DNA from: CAZSNT01 sp964607765
GTDB lineage: Bacteria > Verrucomicrobiota > Lentisphaeria > Oligosphaerales > JABHEG01
Assembly: GCA_964607765.1 (NCBI GenBank)
Contig: CAZSNT010000091.1
Coordinates: forward strand, 1 to 40,458
Reading direction: 5' to 3'
Length of the DNA stretch: 40,458 nt
The notes under the pieces are model-generated. The model was given only the letters and a program-made list of their open reading frames with translations, was not told the origin of the DNA and did no database searches. The translations under genes were made by a program, and so were the position numbers. Below, piece after piece: positions 23,715 to 32,200 of the stretch. Positions within the stretch are counted from its first letter, which is position 1. Every line of letters starts with the position of its first letter.

Positions 23715-24323
23715 TCACGCCGCCGTGCGCACGTTGGCGCCGGCAGCGAGGATACTCATCAGTCCCCTCACGATGGCTTCCTGCTCGGAGGGCGCGGCGA
23801 TCTGCGGCTCGAACGCGGCGCGCATCTTCACGCCTTCGATCGCGGCAAGCATCATATCCACGGCTTCGCGCGGATCGGGTACATCGAGCTGACCCGCTGC
23901 GACACAAGCCGCGACAAGGCCCACGTACATCTCGCGCACCGTGTCGTAGAACTGCGCCCAGCCGGCACGTACTTCGTCATTCTGCAGCGACAGCACGAAT
24001 ACACCTGTGGTGAACACGCGGCTGTGATGGTCCACCACGCAGGTGTGAACGGAAAGCTCAAGGATGCGCTGAAGCCGTTCGAGCGGATCGGTCAGTGGCG
24101 CCAACTCCGCGTGTACACGCTGCTGGTACGTACGGTAGTAGTGGTTACACGCCGCCAGGATCAGCTCGTGCTTGGAGCGGTAGTGGCAGTACAGCGAGCC
24201 CTTGGTCACGCCGGCGGCTGCGGCGATCTCGTCGAGACTCACGTCAGTGAACCCGTTCTCGGCGAACAGCTCATACGCTGCTTGCGCGAGCTTGGCAGGC
24301 ATGTGTGGGGCGGTTCGGGGCAC
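23715..24323 (-). CDS. TetR-family transcriptional repressor
   Basis: A 202-aa TetR/AcrR-type repressor. The N-terminal helix-turn-helix covers about residues 10-56 (AAYELFAENGFTDVSLDEIAAAAGVTKGSLYCHYRSKHEL), a textbook TetR pattern. The C-terminal 140 residues form the divergent helical ligand domain. I chose GTG 24323, which has AGGAAAG 6 nt upstream and lies about 31 nt after the predicted transcription start. The longer frame from ATG 24365 would begin inside the promoter. It heads the sugar operon and a perfect palindrome lies in its own promoter, so it probably controls itself and the downstream genes. The ligand is likely a pathway intermediate (inference). Confidence 0.93.
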   Translation of the reverse strand: MPRTAPHMPAKLAQAAYELFAENGFTDVSLDEIAAAAGVTKGSLYCHYRSKHELILAACNHYYRTYQQRVHAELAPLTDPLERLQRILELSVHTCVVDHHSRVFTTGVFVLSLQNDEVRAGWAQFYDTVREMYVGLVAACVAAGQLDVPDPREAVDMMLAAIEGVKMRAAFEPQIAAPSEQEAIVRGLMSILAAGANVRTAA

Positions 24324-24360
24324 GTCAGTCTTTCCTGTTCTGTAGCGGGCCAACAGACAT

Positions 24361-24389
24361 ACCATACCGACCGGTATGAATTACATCAA
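24361..24389 (-). promoter_or_regulatory. Promoter of the tetR sugar operon
   Basis: On the minus strand TTGATG (24389-24384) and TATGGT (24366-24361) are 17 bp apart, and an A-rich stretch (the T8 run near 24402 on the plus strand) lies upstream as a possible UP element. The operator palindrome fills the spacer and the -10. Confidence 0.65.
24363..24378. promoter_or_regulatory. TetR operator
   Basis: CATACCGACCGGTATG has perfect 7-bp inverted arms around a central AC. Size and symmetry match TetR-family operators. It lies between and over the promoter boxes, so binding would exclude RNA polymerase. Confidence 0.82.
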
Positions 24390-24503
24390 GGGCAAGCATG
24401 GTTTTTTTTGCGGTAAAACGTACCGATGAGTACTATCTGGTGGACAAGACCTGCAGCAGGGGGCGCGGGGGGAGAGTTGCGCGGGTGCCCTGCGCGCGGG
24501 ACT

Positions 24504-24676
24504 GATCTCGCTCACCCACGGCGCAAGGCCGTGGGGGTCGTCTGCGGCTTGGATCTTGCTCACCCACGACGCAAGGCCGTGGGGGGCGTCTGCGGCTTGA
24601 ATCTCGCTCACCCACGGCGCCCGCCTTCGTTGGACTACGGCGTGGCACGCAAGGCCGTGGGAGTCGCATACGGCTT
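24504..24676. repeat. 48-bp tandem hairpin repeat (family B) with nested insertion
   Basis: Three units start near 24504, 24552 and 24600. The consensus is GATCTCGCTCACCCACGGCG followed by CAAGGCCGTGGGGGTCGTCTGCGGCTTG. Each unit contains a CCCACGGC/GCCGTGGG hairpin. In the third, about 30 bp (around 24619-24648, containing CGCCTTCGTTGGACTACGG) are inserted in the loop. A single related copy lies at 34122-34170. The array is downstream of the SSS symporter gene and upstream of tetR. The rest of 24390-24704 holds no gene I can support. Confidence 0.8.
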
Positions 24677-24704
24677 GACGTGACGGCGTTCGGGACGGCG
24701 TCGG

Positions 24705-26351
24705 CTATGCGCCGCTGAACCAGGCGGGGATGAATTCGGTCCAGACCCTTGACAGGCCGAACACCCACCAGACGCCGAGCAGAACGAGGAGCGCGACGGC
24801 GCTCCACAGTCGGTAGTCGAGGTAGAAGGGATCTGTGAGCGGCTCGCCCTCGTGGTCATCGGGTGTGGCCGCGAGTGCCTCGATCTCGGGGCGGCGCTTG
24901 CGATACCAAGCGAGGGTTGTGCGCTCCAACTGCTCGTCGGCGGGCGCCTTTCCGAGCAAGCTCGCCACGGCGCCCACGATCAAGGTCAGCACGAACGCGT
25001 AGACAGCGCGGTGGTGATGATTGATGTCTCTGAGGCGCGGCGCGAAGTTCGCACTGAACGAGAAGGCGAGTCCTGCGATCAGCGCTGTGTTCGCGCCGAG
25101 CTGGTTGGCGCGGCGCCAGCACATGCCGAGCAGATAGACGCCGAGCGTGGGCCCGGCCACGAGGCCGTAGCACTTCAGGATCTGCTGCATAACGGACACG
25201 TATCGCGCGTAGATGGCCACCCCGATCAAGGTCGCCACGCCACCGGCCAGGATGAACATGCGGGTGATGTGCACGGCACGCCGGTCGAACTCATCGTCGG
25301 ACCACAGCCGCCGCACAATGTCGTTGGTGAACATGGATGCGGCCGCATTCAGCAACGCCATCAGCGTGGAGATCACGGCGGCCCCGAGTCCGGCGACGAC
25401 GAGCCCGAGCATGCCTGTCGGCAGATCGGCCAGGAGCTTGCCGTAGACTTGGTCGGCCTGTTCGAGGTCGGGGTAGATGAGCCGTCCGCACAGGCCGGGG
25501 ATGAAGATGAGGAACGCAGCGACGTACTTGAGCAGCGCCAGCATGATCGCGCCGCGCCGCCCGTCGTTGAGGGTGCGCGCGCCGAGGAGGATCTGCACTT
25601 TGGTCTGGTCTATGCACCAGAACCACAGCCCGATGATAAACACCCCCGTGAACACTGCCTGCCACGGGATCGGGTTGCCGATGCGGAAGGCGCACAGCAG
25701 TTCAGGATCGATGGCCCGGATCTGCGTCACCATGCCGGTGAGCCCGCCAACCGCTTCGTGGGAGAGCGCTCGGTAGCTGACCAGCCCGGCTCCGGCGAGA
25801 ATGACCACGCCCATCATCATGTCGGTGTAGGCGACCGAGGTAAGTCCGCCCCACATGGTCAGCGCAACACAGGTCGGCAGGATGATGGCCACGAACACCC
25901 ACATGTTGTCACCCGTCACCTGGGCCAGCGTCTTGGACAGAATGGCCGTCCCCGCCGGAACGGTGAGGAAGATCGACAGGATGGCCACGACACTGAAGAT
26001 CATGTGCGTGGTCTCGCCGAACCGTTTGCGCAGCAGCTGCGGCATGGTGTAGATGCCGCTCGCCCGGTACAGCGGCAGGAGCAGGAACACCATGACGAGC
26101 AGGTTGAGCGTGGACACCACTTCGTACTGCCCGAAGATCACGCCGAACCGGTAGCCGACACCGGCAAAGCCGATGACATAGCGCGCGCCGATATTGACTG
26201 CGATGAGTGCGAACCCGATGTAGGGCCAGGTCAGCCGCTTGCCGGCGAGGAAGAACTCTTCTGCTGTCTTCTCGCCCCGACTCACCCACGCGGACAGCCC
26301 GAACAGCCCCACGAAGAAGGCGGCCATCACCACGTAATCAATCGTGGTCAT
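24705..26351 (-). CDS. Sodium:solute symporter (SSS family)
   Basis: A 548-aa sodium-coupled inner-membrane symporter, probably for sugars or related solutes. About 13-14 hydrophobic segments are visible. Family features are FLAGKRLTWPYIGFALIAVNIGA near the N-terminus (helix 1 unwinding region), the GGLTSVAYTDMMMGVVILAG stretch and WFWCIDQTKVQILLGARTL, close to the SSS signature. The C-terminal third has an added pair of helices after a charged loop (RKRRPEIEALAATPDDHEG). ATG 26351 has GAGGAG 6 nt upstream and follows the glycosidase gene by 10 bp, so it is the last gene of the DUF1080 / glycosidase / symporter operon and probably imports that operon's product. Confidence 0.93.
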   Translation of the reverse strand: MTTIDYVVMAAFFVGLFGLSAWVSRGEKTAEEFFLAGKRLTWPYIGFALIAVNIGARYVIGFAGVGYRFGVIFGQYEVVSTLNLLVMVFLLLPLYRASGIYTMPQLLRKRFGETTHMIFSVVAILSIFLTVPAGTAILSKTLAQVTGDNMWVFVAIILPTCVALTMWGGLTSVAYTDMMMGVVILAGAGLVSYRALSHEAVGGLTGMVTQIRAIDPELLCAFRIGNPIPWQAVFTGVFIIGLWFWCIDQTKVQILLGARTLNDGRRGAIMLALLKYVAAFLIFIPGLCGRLIYPDLEQADQVYGKLLADLPTGMLGLVVAGLGAAVISTLMALLNAAASMFTNDIVRRLWSDDEFDRRAVHITRMFILAGGVATLIGVAIYARYVSVMQQILKCYGLVAGPTLGVYLLGMCWRRANQLGANTALIAGLAFSFSANFAPRLRDINHHHRAVYAFVLTLIVGAVASLLGKAPADEQLERTTLAWYRKRRPEIEALAATPDDHEGEPLTDPFYLDYRLWSAVALLVLLGVWWVFGLSRVWTEFIPAWFSGA

Positions 26352-26361
26352 GCTGGACTCC

Positions 26362-28383
26362 TCAGGTGTGCAGCACCACCATCTGGTGGCAGGTGAACTG
26401 GTCCAGGCACACGTCCACGGCGCCGTCAGTCGCCTCGAAAGGCACATCCTCGCCCTGTGGTTCGAGCGTGACGCGTCTCACGCTTTCGGGGACCCGGACG
26501 CGGATCTCGACGTCGCGGACCGGCAGCAATTCATCAATGACTTCGAAGCTGCCCTGACGCCCGGCTACCGTGCCGCCGGCCAGCTTCATGGGGCCGCCGC
26601 GGTTGATGGTGTTGGCGTGCAGCAGATGCACCACGTACCGGCTCTCTGCCACCTGGCGCGTCATGGACACGCGGCTGATGGAGGGCAGGTTGGTCTCCAG
26701 CGACACCGCATCGCCGAGAAGCAGGTCGAAAGCGTGCGCGGCGTACTCCTTGTACGCCACCGAACCGAACCCGCGGTAGATGGAGAACACGGGGTGCGCC
26801 AGGTACAGGATGTTCCCTTTGATAACGCCGCAGTCGAATCCGGACGGCTCGGGCCTGGCCGGCGCGTGCTGGTGACTGCAGAAGTGGCGGAATGTGCGGT
26901 TGAAGTACGGGTCGTAGACGTCCCCGAGCGAGTCGCCGTCGGTCACTTTGATCCGCTGCGACTTCATGTACATGACCAGCGGCGAGTCGACGAACTCGGG
27001 ACGCAGCCCTTCGTGGGGCAGCACGAAATCCGGCAGGAACTCACTCTCGCCTTCGTGATCGGCGCCCACATCGAAGGCGAAGCCGCCGCCGTCTTCGCAC
27101 AGGCCGCTGCTGCCGGTCAGCAACAGCTTGCCGCCGCCCGCCAGGAACGTGTCCAGCTTCGTCTTGAGTCCCGCCGTGATCAGGACGGTATCCGGGAGCA
27201 CGAGCGCCTTGTACGGGCTGAAGTCCATGTCAGCATCGATCACGTCGAACAGCGCGTGCGTCTCGAGCAGGATCCGGGCGGCGCCCGTATCGGGCAGGTC
27301 TTCGCGGTTCACGCCGCCGTTGAGTGCCTGCACGGAGAGCAGCCCGATGTCGGCCACATTCTCCGCATCCACGCACCACGGCTCTTTCGCCTCCACGTCG
27401 CTGTACGCGGCGCCGATGATGGAGTATGTGCTCGTGTCCAGGCATCCGTCCGGGTGCAGTTGGTCGCCCACGCTGCACTTGGCGCCGTACGCGAGCATGG
27501 CCGCGCACTCGTAGCGCAGCGCGTTCGGGTGCTTGAACCCGCCGAACTCGCCCCAGGTAGTGTGGAACTTGCCGGTCATGCCCATGAAATCGAGGTCCAG
27601 CTTGCGGCAATACTTGGCGGAGACCGGGAAGTGGTCGTAGCCCCAGCCGCCGGTGGGCAGGCTCTCCAGCTCGAGGTGGCTGAAGTATTTGAGGATGTCC
27701 CGGCGCCCACGCGGGATGTGCCCGCTGTTGTGGAAGACCGGCATGTCGGGGTCATCGCAGCGGCAAGCAGCCGTGGTCTCGGTGTAGTACCGCTCCAACG
27801 CCTGTCGCGCGCACGCTTTGCGGTCAGCCTCCTTCTCCGCATCGAGGCCTTGCTGCGCCATCACTTCCAGGCACCACCGGCAGCAGCATTGGCCCTGGGA
27901 GATGATGTCGAGGAAAATGCCGTCGCAGGTCGGGTAGAGGCGCGCCACCTCGCGGATCTGTTCGCAGAGGTAGTCCAGGTACGGCGAGTTGAAGCACATT
28001 TTGTGGAACCCGGCCGCGACCGGACTCGCGGACCAGCCGCTGTAGCGCCCTTCCGGACCGACCTCGCGCCACTCGGCGTGCTCGTAGCTGGCCACATTGT
28101 CGACCCCCGCCGATATGTAGATCGGCACGTTCACGTCGATTTCCTTGCACGCGTCGAACTGGGCGCGCAGCAGATCGAAGTCGAGATGCGGGTGCATCTG
28201 CCCCACGTCGGTCGGGTGATAGCTCCAGCCGTGATGGCACTTGGCGAACGTGGTGATGGAGTCCACGTGTCCGAGCTTCAAGGTCGCTTGGTATTCCTCT
28301 TTGTCGAAGGCCGACCCGATCCCGTCGATCTGGGGCGAGGTGTGGAAATCGAGGTGAATCTGCCGGTAGCGAAGCGTGTGCAT
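26362..28383 (-). CDS. Predicted glycoside hydrolase (GHL6-like TIM barrel with beta-galactosidase-type middle domain)
   Basis: A 673-aa protein without a signal peptide, so probably cytoplasmic. The first 350 residues look like the hypothetical-glycosidase GHL6/alpha-amylase-type barrel: an early HLDFHTSP strand, the TTFAKCHHGWSYHP loop and CDGIFLDIISQ, whose Asp is a candidate catalytic residue. A cysteine cluster QCCCRWC follows directly and may hold a metal. Residues about 370-560 (VLPDTVLITAGLKTKLDTFLAGGGKLLLTG) resemble the GH42 trimerisation fold. A small beta domain closes the protein. ATG 28383 has AGGGA 6 nt upstream. It is placed between a DUF1080 gene and a symporter. The substrate may be a fucoside or galactoside, but that is a guess. 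Confidence 0.8.
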   Translation of the reverse strand: MHTLRYRQIHLDFHTSPQIDGIGSAFDKEEYQATLKLGHVDSITTFAKCHHGWSYHPTDVGQMHPHLDFDLLRAQFDACKEIDVNVPIYISAGVDNVASYEHAEWREVGPEGRYSGWSASPVAAGFHKMCFNSPYLDYLCEQIREVARLYPTCDGIFLDIISQGQCCCRWCLEVMAQQGLDAEKEADRKACARQALERYYTETTAACRCDDPDMPVFHNSGHIPRGRRDILKYFSHLELESLPTGGWGYDHFPVSAKYCRKLDLDFMGMTGKFHTTWGEFGGFKHPNALRYECAAMLAYGAKCSVGDQLHPDGCLDTSTYSIIGAAYSDVEAKEPWCVDAENVADIGLLSVQALNGGVNREDLPDTGAARILLETHALFDVIDADMDFSPYKALVLPDTVLITAGLKTKLDTFLAGGGKLLLTGSSGLCEDGGGFAFDVGADHEGESEFLPDFVLPHEGLRPEFVDSPLVMYMKSQRIKVTDGDSLGDVYDPYFNRTFRHFCSHQHAPARPEPSGFDCGVIKGNILYLAHPVFSIYRGFGSVAYKEYAAHAFDLLLGDAVSLETNLPSISRVSMTRQVAESRYVVHLLHANTINRGGPMKLAGGTVAGRQGSFEVIDELLPVRDVEIRVRVPESVRRVTLEPQGEDVPFEATDGAVDVCLDQFTCHQMVVLHT

Positions 28384-28400
28384 GCGGTGTCCCTTTCCGG

Positions 28401-29108
28401 CTACTCCTGGGCCAGCTTACGCAGGTAGAGATTGCGCCAGCGCACCTGGAACGGGCCGCGCTTGCCGACGCCGTGGACCTGCAGGCCGATGACGCCTTCC
28501 GGATTGTCGTCGTAGCGTTTCTGGTCGTATTCGAGGTCCGCGACCTTCTGACCGTTGATCCAGGTCTCGATCTTGCGTCCAACGGCGCGAACCCGGTACT
28601 GGTTCCAGTCGTCGTTCTTGAAATGGTTGTGGCTCTTGACGGCCTTGTCCTTGGACTTCGGCTCCGGCGACTGCCAACCCCCTGCCGCTTCGCCGTAGAT
28701 GTAGCCGGACTGGCCGGGGCCGTGTTCGATCTCGACCTGCGGCCCGTAGATGCGGCCGCCGTGCTTCTCGCCCTTGAGTTTGGAGCGGATCTGCACGCCG
28801 GAGTTCAGTCCCCTGTCGTCGAGGAACACCTCGAACGTGAGTTCGAAGTCGGCGAATGTGTCGTCCGTGCACAGGAACGTGTTCGGACTCCCGGCGGCGG
28901 TCTTGCCAACGATGGCGCCGTCCTCGACACGGTAGGTTGCGACGCCGCTCTTGATGGACCAGCCGTTGAGTGTCTCGCCGTCGAACAGGCACTGCCAGCC
29001 TTCAGCCTTCTGTTCCGGCGTGAGTGTGTTGTTGGCGGCCACGGCACAGACAACGGTTGCGGCCAGGATTGCGGCGGTGGCGCGAAGGCCAGTGTGAATA
29101 CGATCCAT
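28401..29108 (-). CDS. Secreted 3-keto-disaccharide hydrolase family protein (DUF1080)
   Basis: A 235-aa exported jelly-roll protein of PF06439, the second in this window. The signal peptide covers about residues 1-25 (GLRATAAILAATVVCAVA). Landmarks are WQCLFDGETLNGWS, then LDDRGLNSGVQIRSK and YGPQVEIEHGPGQSGYIYGE, and finally DDWNQYRVRAVGRKIETWINGQ with IGLQVHG. It is closer to the family norm than the copy at 11134 and lacks its basic insert. ATG 29108 has AAAGGAGA 7 nt upstream. As first gene of the operon, 17 bp before the glycosidase gene, it would act outside the cytoplasm on substrate whose products are handled by the glycosidase and imported by the symporter. Confidence 0.92.
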   Translation of the reverse strand: MDRIHTGLRATAAILAATVVCAVAANNTLTPEQKAEGWQCLFDGETLNGWSIKSGVATYRVEDGAIVGKTAAGSPNTFLCTDDTFADFELTFEVFLDDRGLNSGVQIRSKLKGEKHGGRIYGPQVEIEHGPGQSGYIYGEAAGGWQSPEPKSKDKAVKSHNHFKNDDWNQYRVRAVGRKIETWINGQKVADLEYDQKRYDDNPEGVIGLQVHGVGKRGPFQVRWRNLYLRKLAQE

Positions 29109-29142
29109 GATCTGTTCTCCTTTGGGTTGGGTCGCTCTGCAC

Positions 29143-29170
29143 AGTGTAGCACTCACGTGTGCGACTGCAA
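29143..29170 (-). promoter_or_regulatory. Promoter of the DUF1080-glycosidase-symporter operon
   Basis: Minus-strand TTGCAG (29170-29165) and TACACT (29148-29143) are 16 bp apart, about 35 bp before the ATG. The spacer has partial dyad symmetry (GCAC...GTGC), possibly an operator. Confidence 0.6.
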
Positions 29171-29281
29171 GACCAATCCGGGCTGTCTGCCGTGACCGGC
29201 CCTTCCAAGGGCGGCGGCGGGGGTGGACCGATCAGGTGGGGGAAGTGATAGTAGAGCAGTTACTCGAAGGAGATTTCGGCA

Positions 29282-32200
29282 ATGACCACAGGAAACCGGA
29301 TTCACGGCCGCTGCCGGACGCGTTCGGTGCGGGGGCTGCTGCCCGCATTGCTTTGCCTTGCAGCGTGTGCGCGGGCGGCGGAGGTCCGGCTTGTTGAGCA
29401 GGCGACATGGGTCGCGTCCATGATCGCGACGCGCGAGGCCGCTGCCGCCGACCAGACCGTGGTCTCCGAGCCGGTCGGGCTCCCGGACTTCGGCGAATCG
29501 CCGTTCACGGTGACGGCGTGGGTTCGGACGAGGACCGGCGGCACGATTTTCGCGAAGGCGCCCGCCAAGGGGCGCTGGGTCAGGCAGGGAAAGACGCTGT
29601 TCGTTCGTGGGCAGAAGGTGTGTTTCGACATTGGTTGGGTCGGGGCGGTCACGTCACGCACGTCCGTGGCTGACGGCAAGTGGCACCACGTGGCGCTGGT
29701 CGGGACACCGGGCAAGCAGCGGATCTACGTTGACGGCAAGCTGGACGTGACTGGCGGGCTGGCCGGCCGCGCCGATCCCAAGGGCGCGGTGGCCAGGATC
29801 GGAATGACGTCCAGCAACTTCCCATCTCCGTCAGGCCTGACCGGCGCGCTTGACGAGGTACGTGTCTACGAGCGTGCGCTGTCCGCGGCCGAGGTCGCCC
29901 TGCTGAGCGCCGGCGCCGCGAAGACCGTGGCCGGCGGCTTGGTCGGACACTGGGCATTCGAGGGCGATGGGCTCGACAGTTCGGGCGGGAACAACCACGC
30001 GGCCCAGACCAGAGGCGCAGCGTTCGTGCCCGGCAAGACGGGGTCCGCGCTGAGCCTGTCCGGGACGGGTATGGTCCAACTCGCCGACGGCGGCGGGCCC
30101 AGCCCTGCCCCAACCGCGCCGTTCTGGGCGGCGCTGCGCCGCGCGTTCACGAGCGGGGCTGCACAGCAGGAAATGGCCTGGGAGATGGAGGACGGGATCT
30201 GGCGGCGTGATTGGGCGGCAGGAGACTGGGCGGCCCTGGCCGAGCGCTATGCGGCCGCAGCGGCGCGCTCGCCGCGCCACGCGCGGCAGGCCCGGGAGCT
30301 GGCAGAGGCGGCGGCGGACCTTGCCGGTCTGCAGCGTGTTCGTGGTCTGTACCTGGCCTCGCGACGGGTCGCAGACCTGATGAGCAGGCTCTCCGAGTTC
30401 GATCTTGCGGGGCTGCGCACGATGCTGGGTCACCTGGCGAGCGACGGGAAGGCGTCGAGCACGTACCGGCGTCAACTCGACGAGCTGGAAGAGCGCGTTG
30501 AGAGGTGGGGCGACACGCCGCCGGACGCCGACAGGCTGGCGGCGTGGCAAGCTGACTTGCGGCGTCTGCGTCACGATGTGCTGTTCGGCTCCGGCCCGGG
30601 CCCGGGTTGCAAGCGATTGCTGTTCGTCAAGCGCTTCAAGTTCCAGTCGAACCACTACTACACGGACTACATCAACGGGTGCCGCAAGTTCGGCGGCGAT
30701 CTGTGCGTTCTGCATCTCGGCACGGGTGAGGTGCTCGATCTGTGTCCCGAGATGGGTCAGGGCATCTTCGGCCGGTTTGACCTGAGTTTTGACGCGACCC
30801 GGATCGTGTTCGCCTGGAAAGCGTCGCCTGAGGTCGGGTTCCGGCTCTACGAAGTGGGTGTCGATCCGGCCACGGGCAAGCGGCGTGGCGACGTGCGGCA
30901 GCTGACCCATCCCCCGGAACGGGAGGGCAGACTGCAGGAGCTCTACCGGCGCGGCTACCATCACGGCACGGATGACATGGACCCGTGCTACCTGCCCGAC
31001 GGCGGCATTGTGTTCATTTCCACGCGCTGCCAGTACGGCATTCTCTGCGACTCGCCGGACATTTTCACGACCACGGTGCTCTACCGGATCGATGCGGACG
31101 GCGGCAACCTGCAGAAGCTCACCAACAGTTCGGTGAGCGAGTCGACGCCCAGCGTCCTGAACGACGGGCGTGTGATGTACACGCGGTGGGAGTACCTGGA
31201 CAAAGGCGCTGTGGCGAACAAATGCCTGTGGGCCATACGGGCGGACGGTACGGGCCAGAGCGAGGTGTACGGCAACGACATCGCACTTCCCCCGACATTC
31301 CACCAGGGCCGGGCGATCCCCGGCTCGCTCACGAAGTTCGTCATGCTGGGCGTGCCGCACTGCCCCCAGAACGGTGTGGGCACGGTCATCCGCCTCGACA
31401 TGTCCCACAACCCGCGTACGCGTGCGCCGATGACGTACATCACGCCGGATGTGGACGTGCGCAGGGAAGGCGGATTCTGGCACGACAGCGAAAGCAAGTG
31501 GGGAGCGCGCCGCCTGTTCAAGGAGCCGTTCCCACTCTCTGAGAGCGTGTTCCTGGCCAGCATGAGCACGGACTCGAACTGGAAGCACCCGACAGCGTGG
31601 GACCTGGTTCTGCTGCACGAGTCCGGGGACACCTGCCTGGTGCATCGTGATCCGGACATCGGTTGCTTCCAGCCGATTCCGCTGCGGCCGCGCTCGATGC
31701 CGCCCGTGCTGCGTGGCGTCACTGACCCGGACCTTGCTGCCAGAGGACTGGCCGTGTGTGTGGTCACAGACGTCTACCACGGCATGGAAGACGTGGCGCG
31801 GGGCGCGATCAAATACATTCGCGTCAACGAGCAGGTGCCGCGGCCCTGGTCCGCCCGACGCCTGTGGGACGGCGACCTCTACGACCAGCAGCACGCCTGC
31901 ATCACCAAAGACACACACCTGGGGCTGAAGGTGCAGCACGGCGTCGTGCCCGTCGAGGCGGACGGCTCGGCGCATTTCGTCGTGCCTGCGGACAAGAACA
32001 TCTTCTTCCAGGCGCTGGACGAGCACTGTATGGAGGTGCAGCGCGAACGGACGTGCGTGAACTACCGGCCGGGCGAGAAGCGGAGCTGCATCGGCTGCCA
32101 CGAACTGCCGCAGGACACGCCGCCGCCCGGCGTGCAGCGTGGGGCAGCGCTCCAGGCGCTGCGGCGCCCGCCGTCCGTGCCGGGACCGCAGCCGGGAGAA

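Noticed and set aside
24504..24676. CRISPR-like array
   Set aside because: The units are contiguous at 48 bp without unique spacers, and no cas genes are near. The same applies to 19098-19184.
24426..24683. Plus-strand 85-aa open frame with a 16-aa tandem repeat (LAHPRRKAVG...)
   Set aside because: The repeat follows the 48-bp DNA hairpin units, lacks a ribosome-binding site and is broken by the nested insertion; the DNA repeat explains it.
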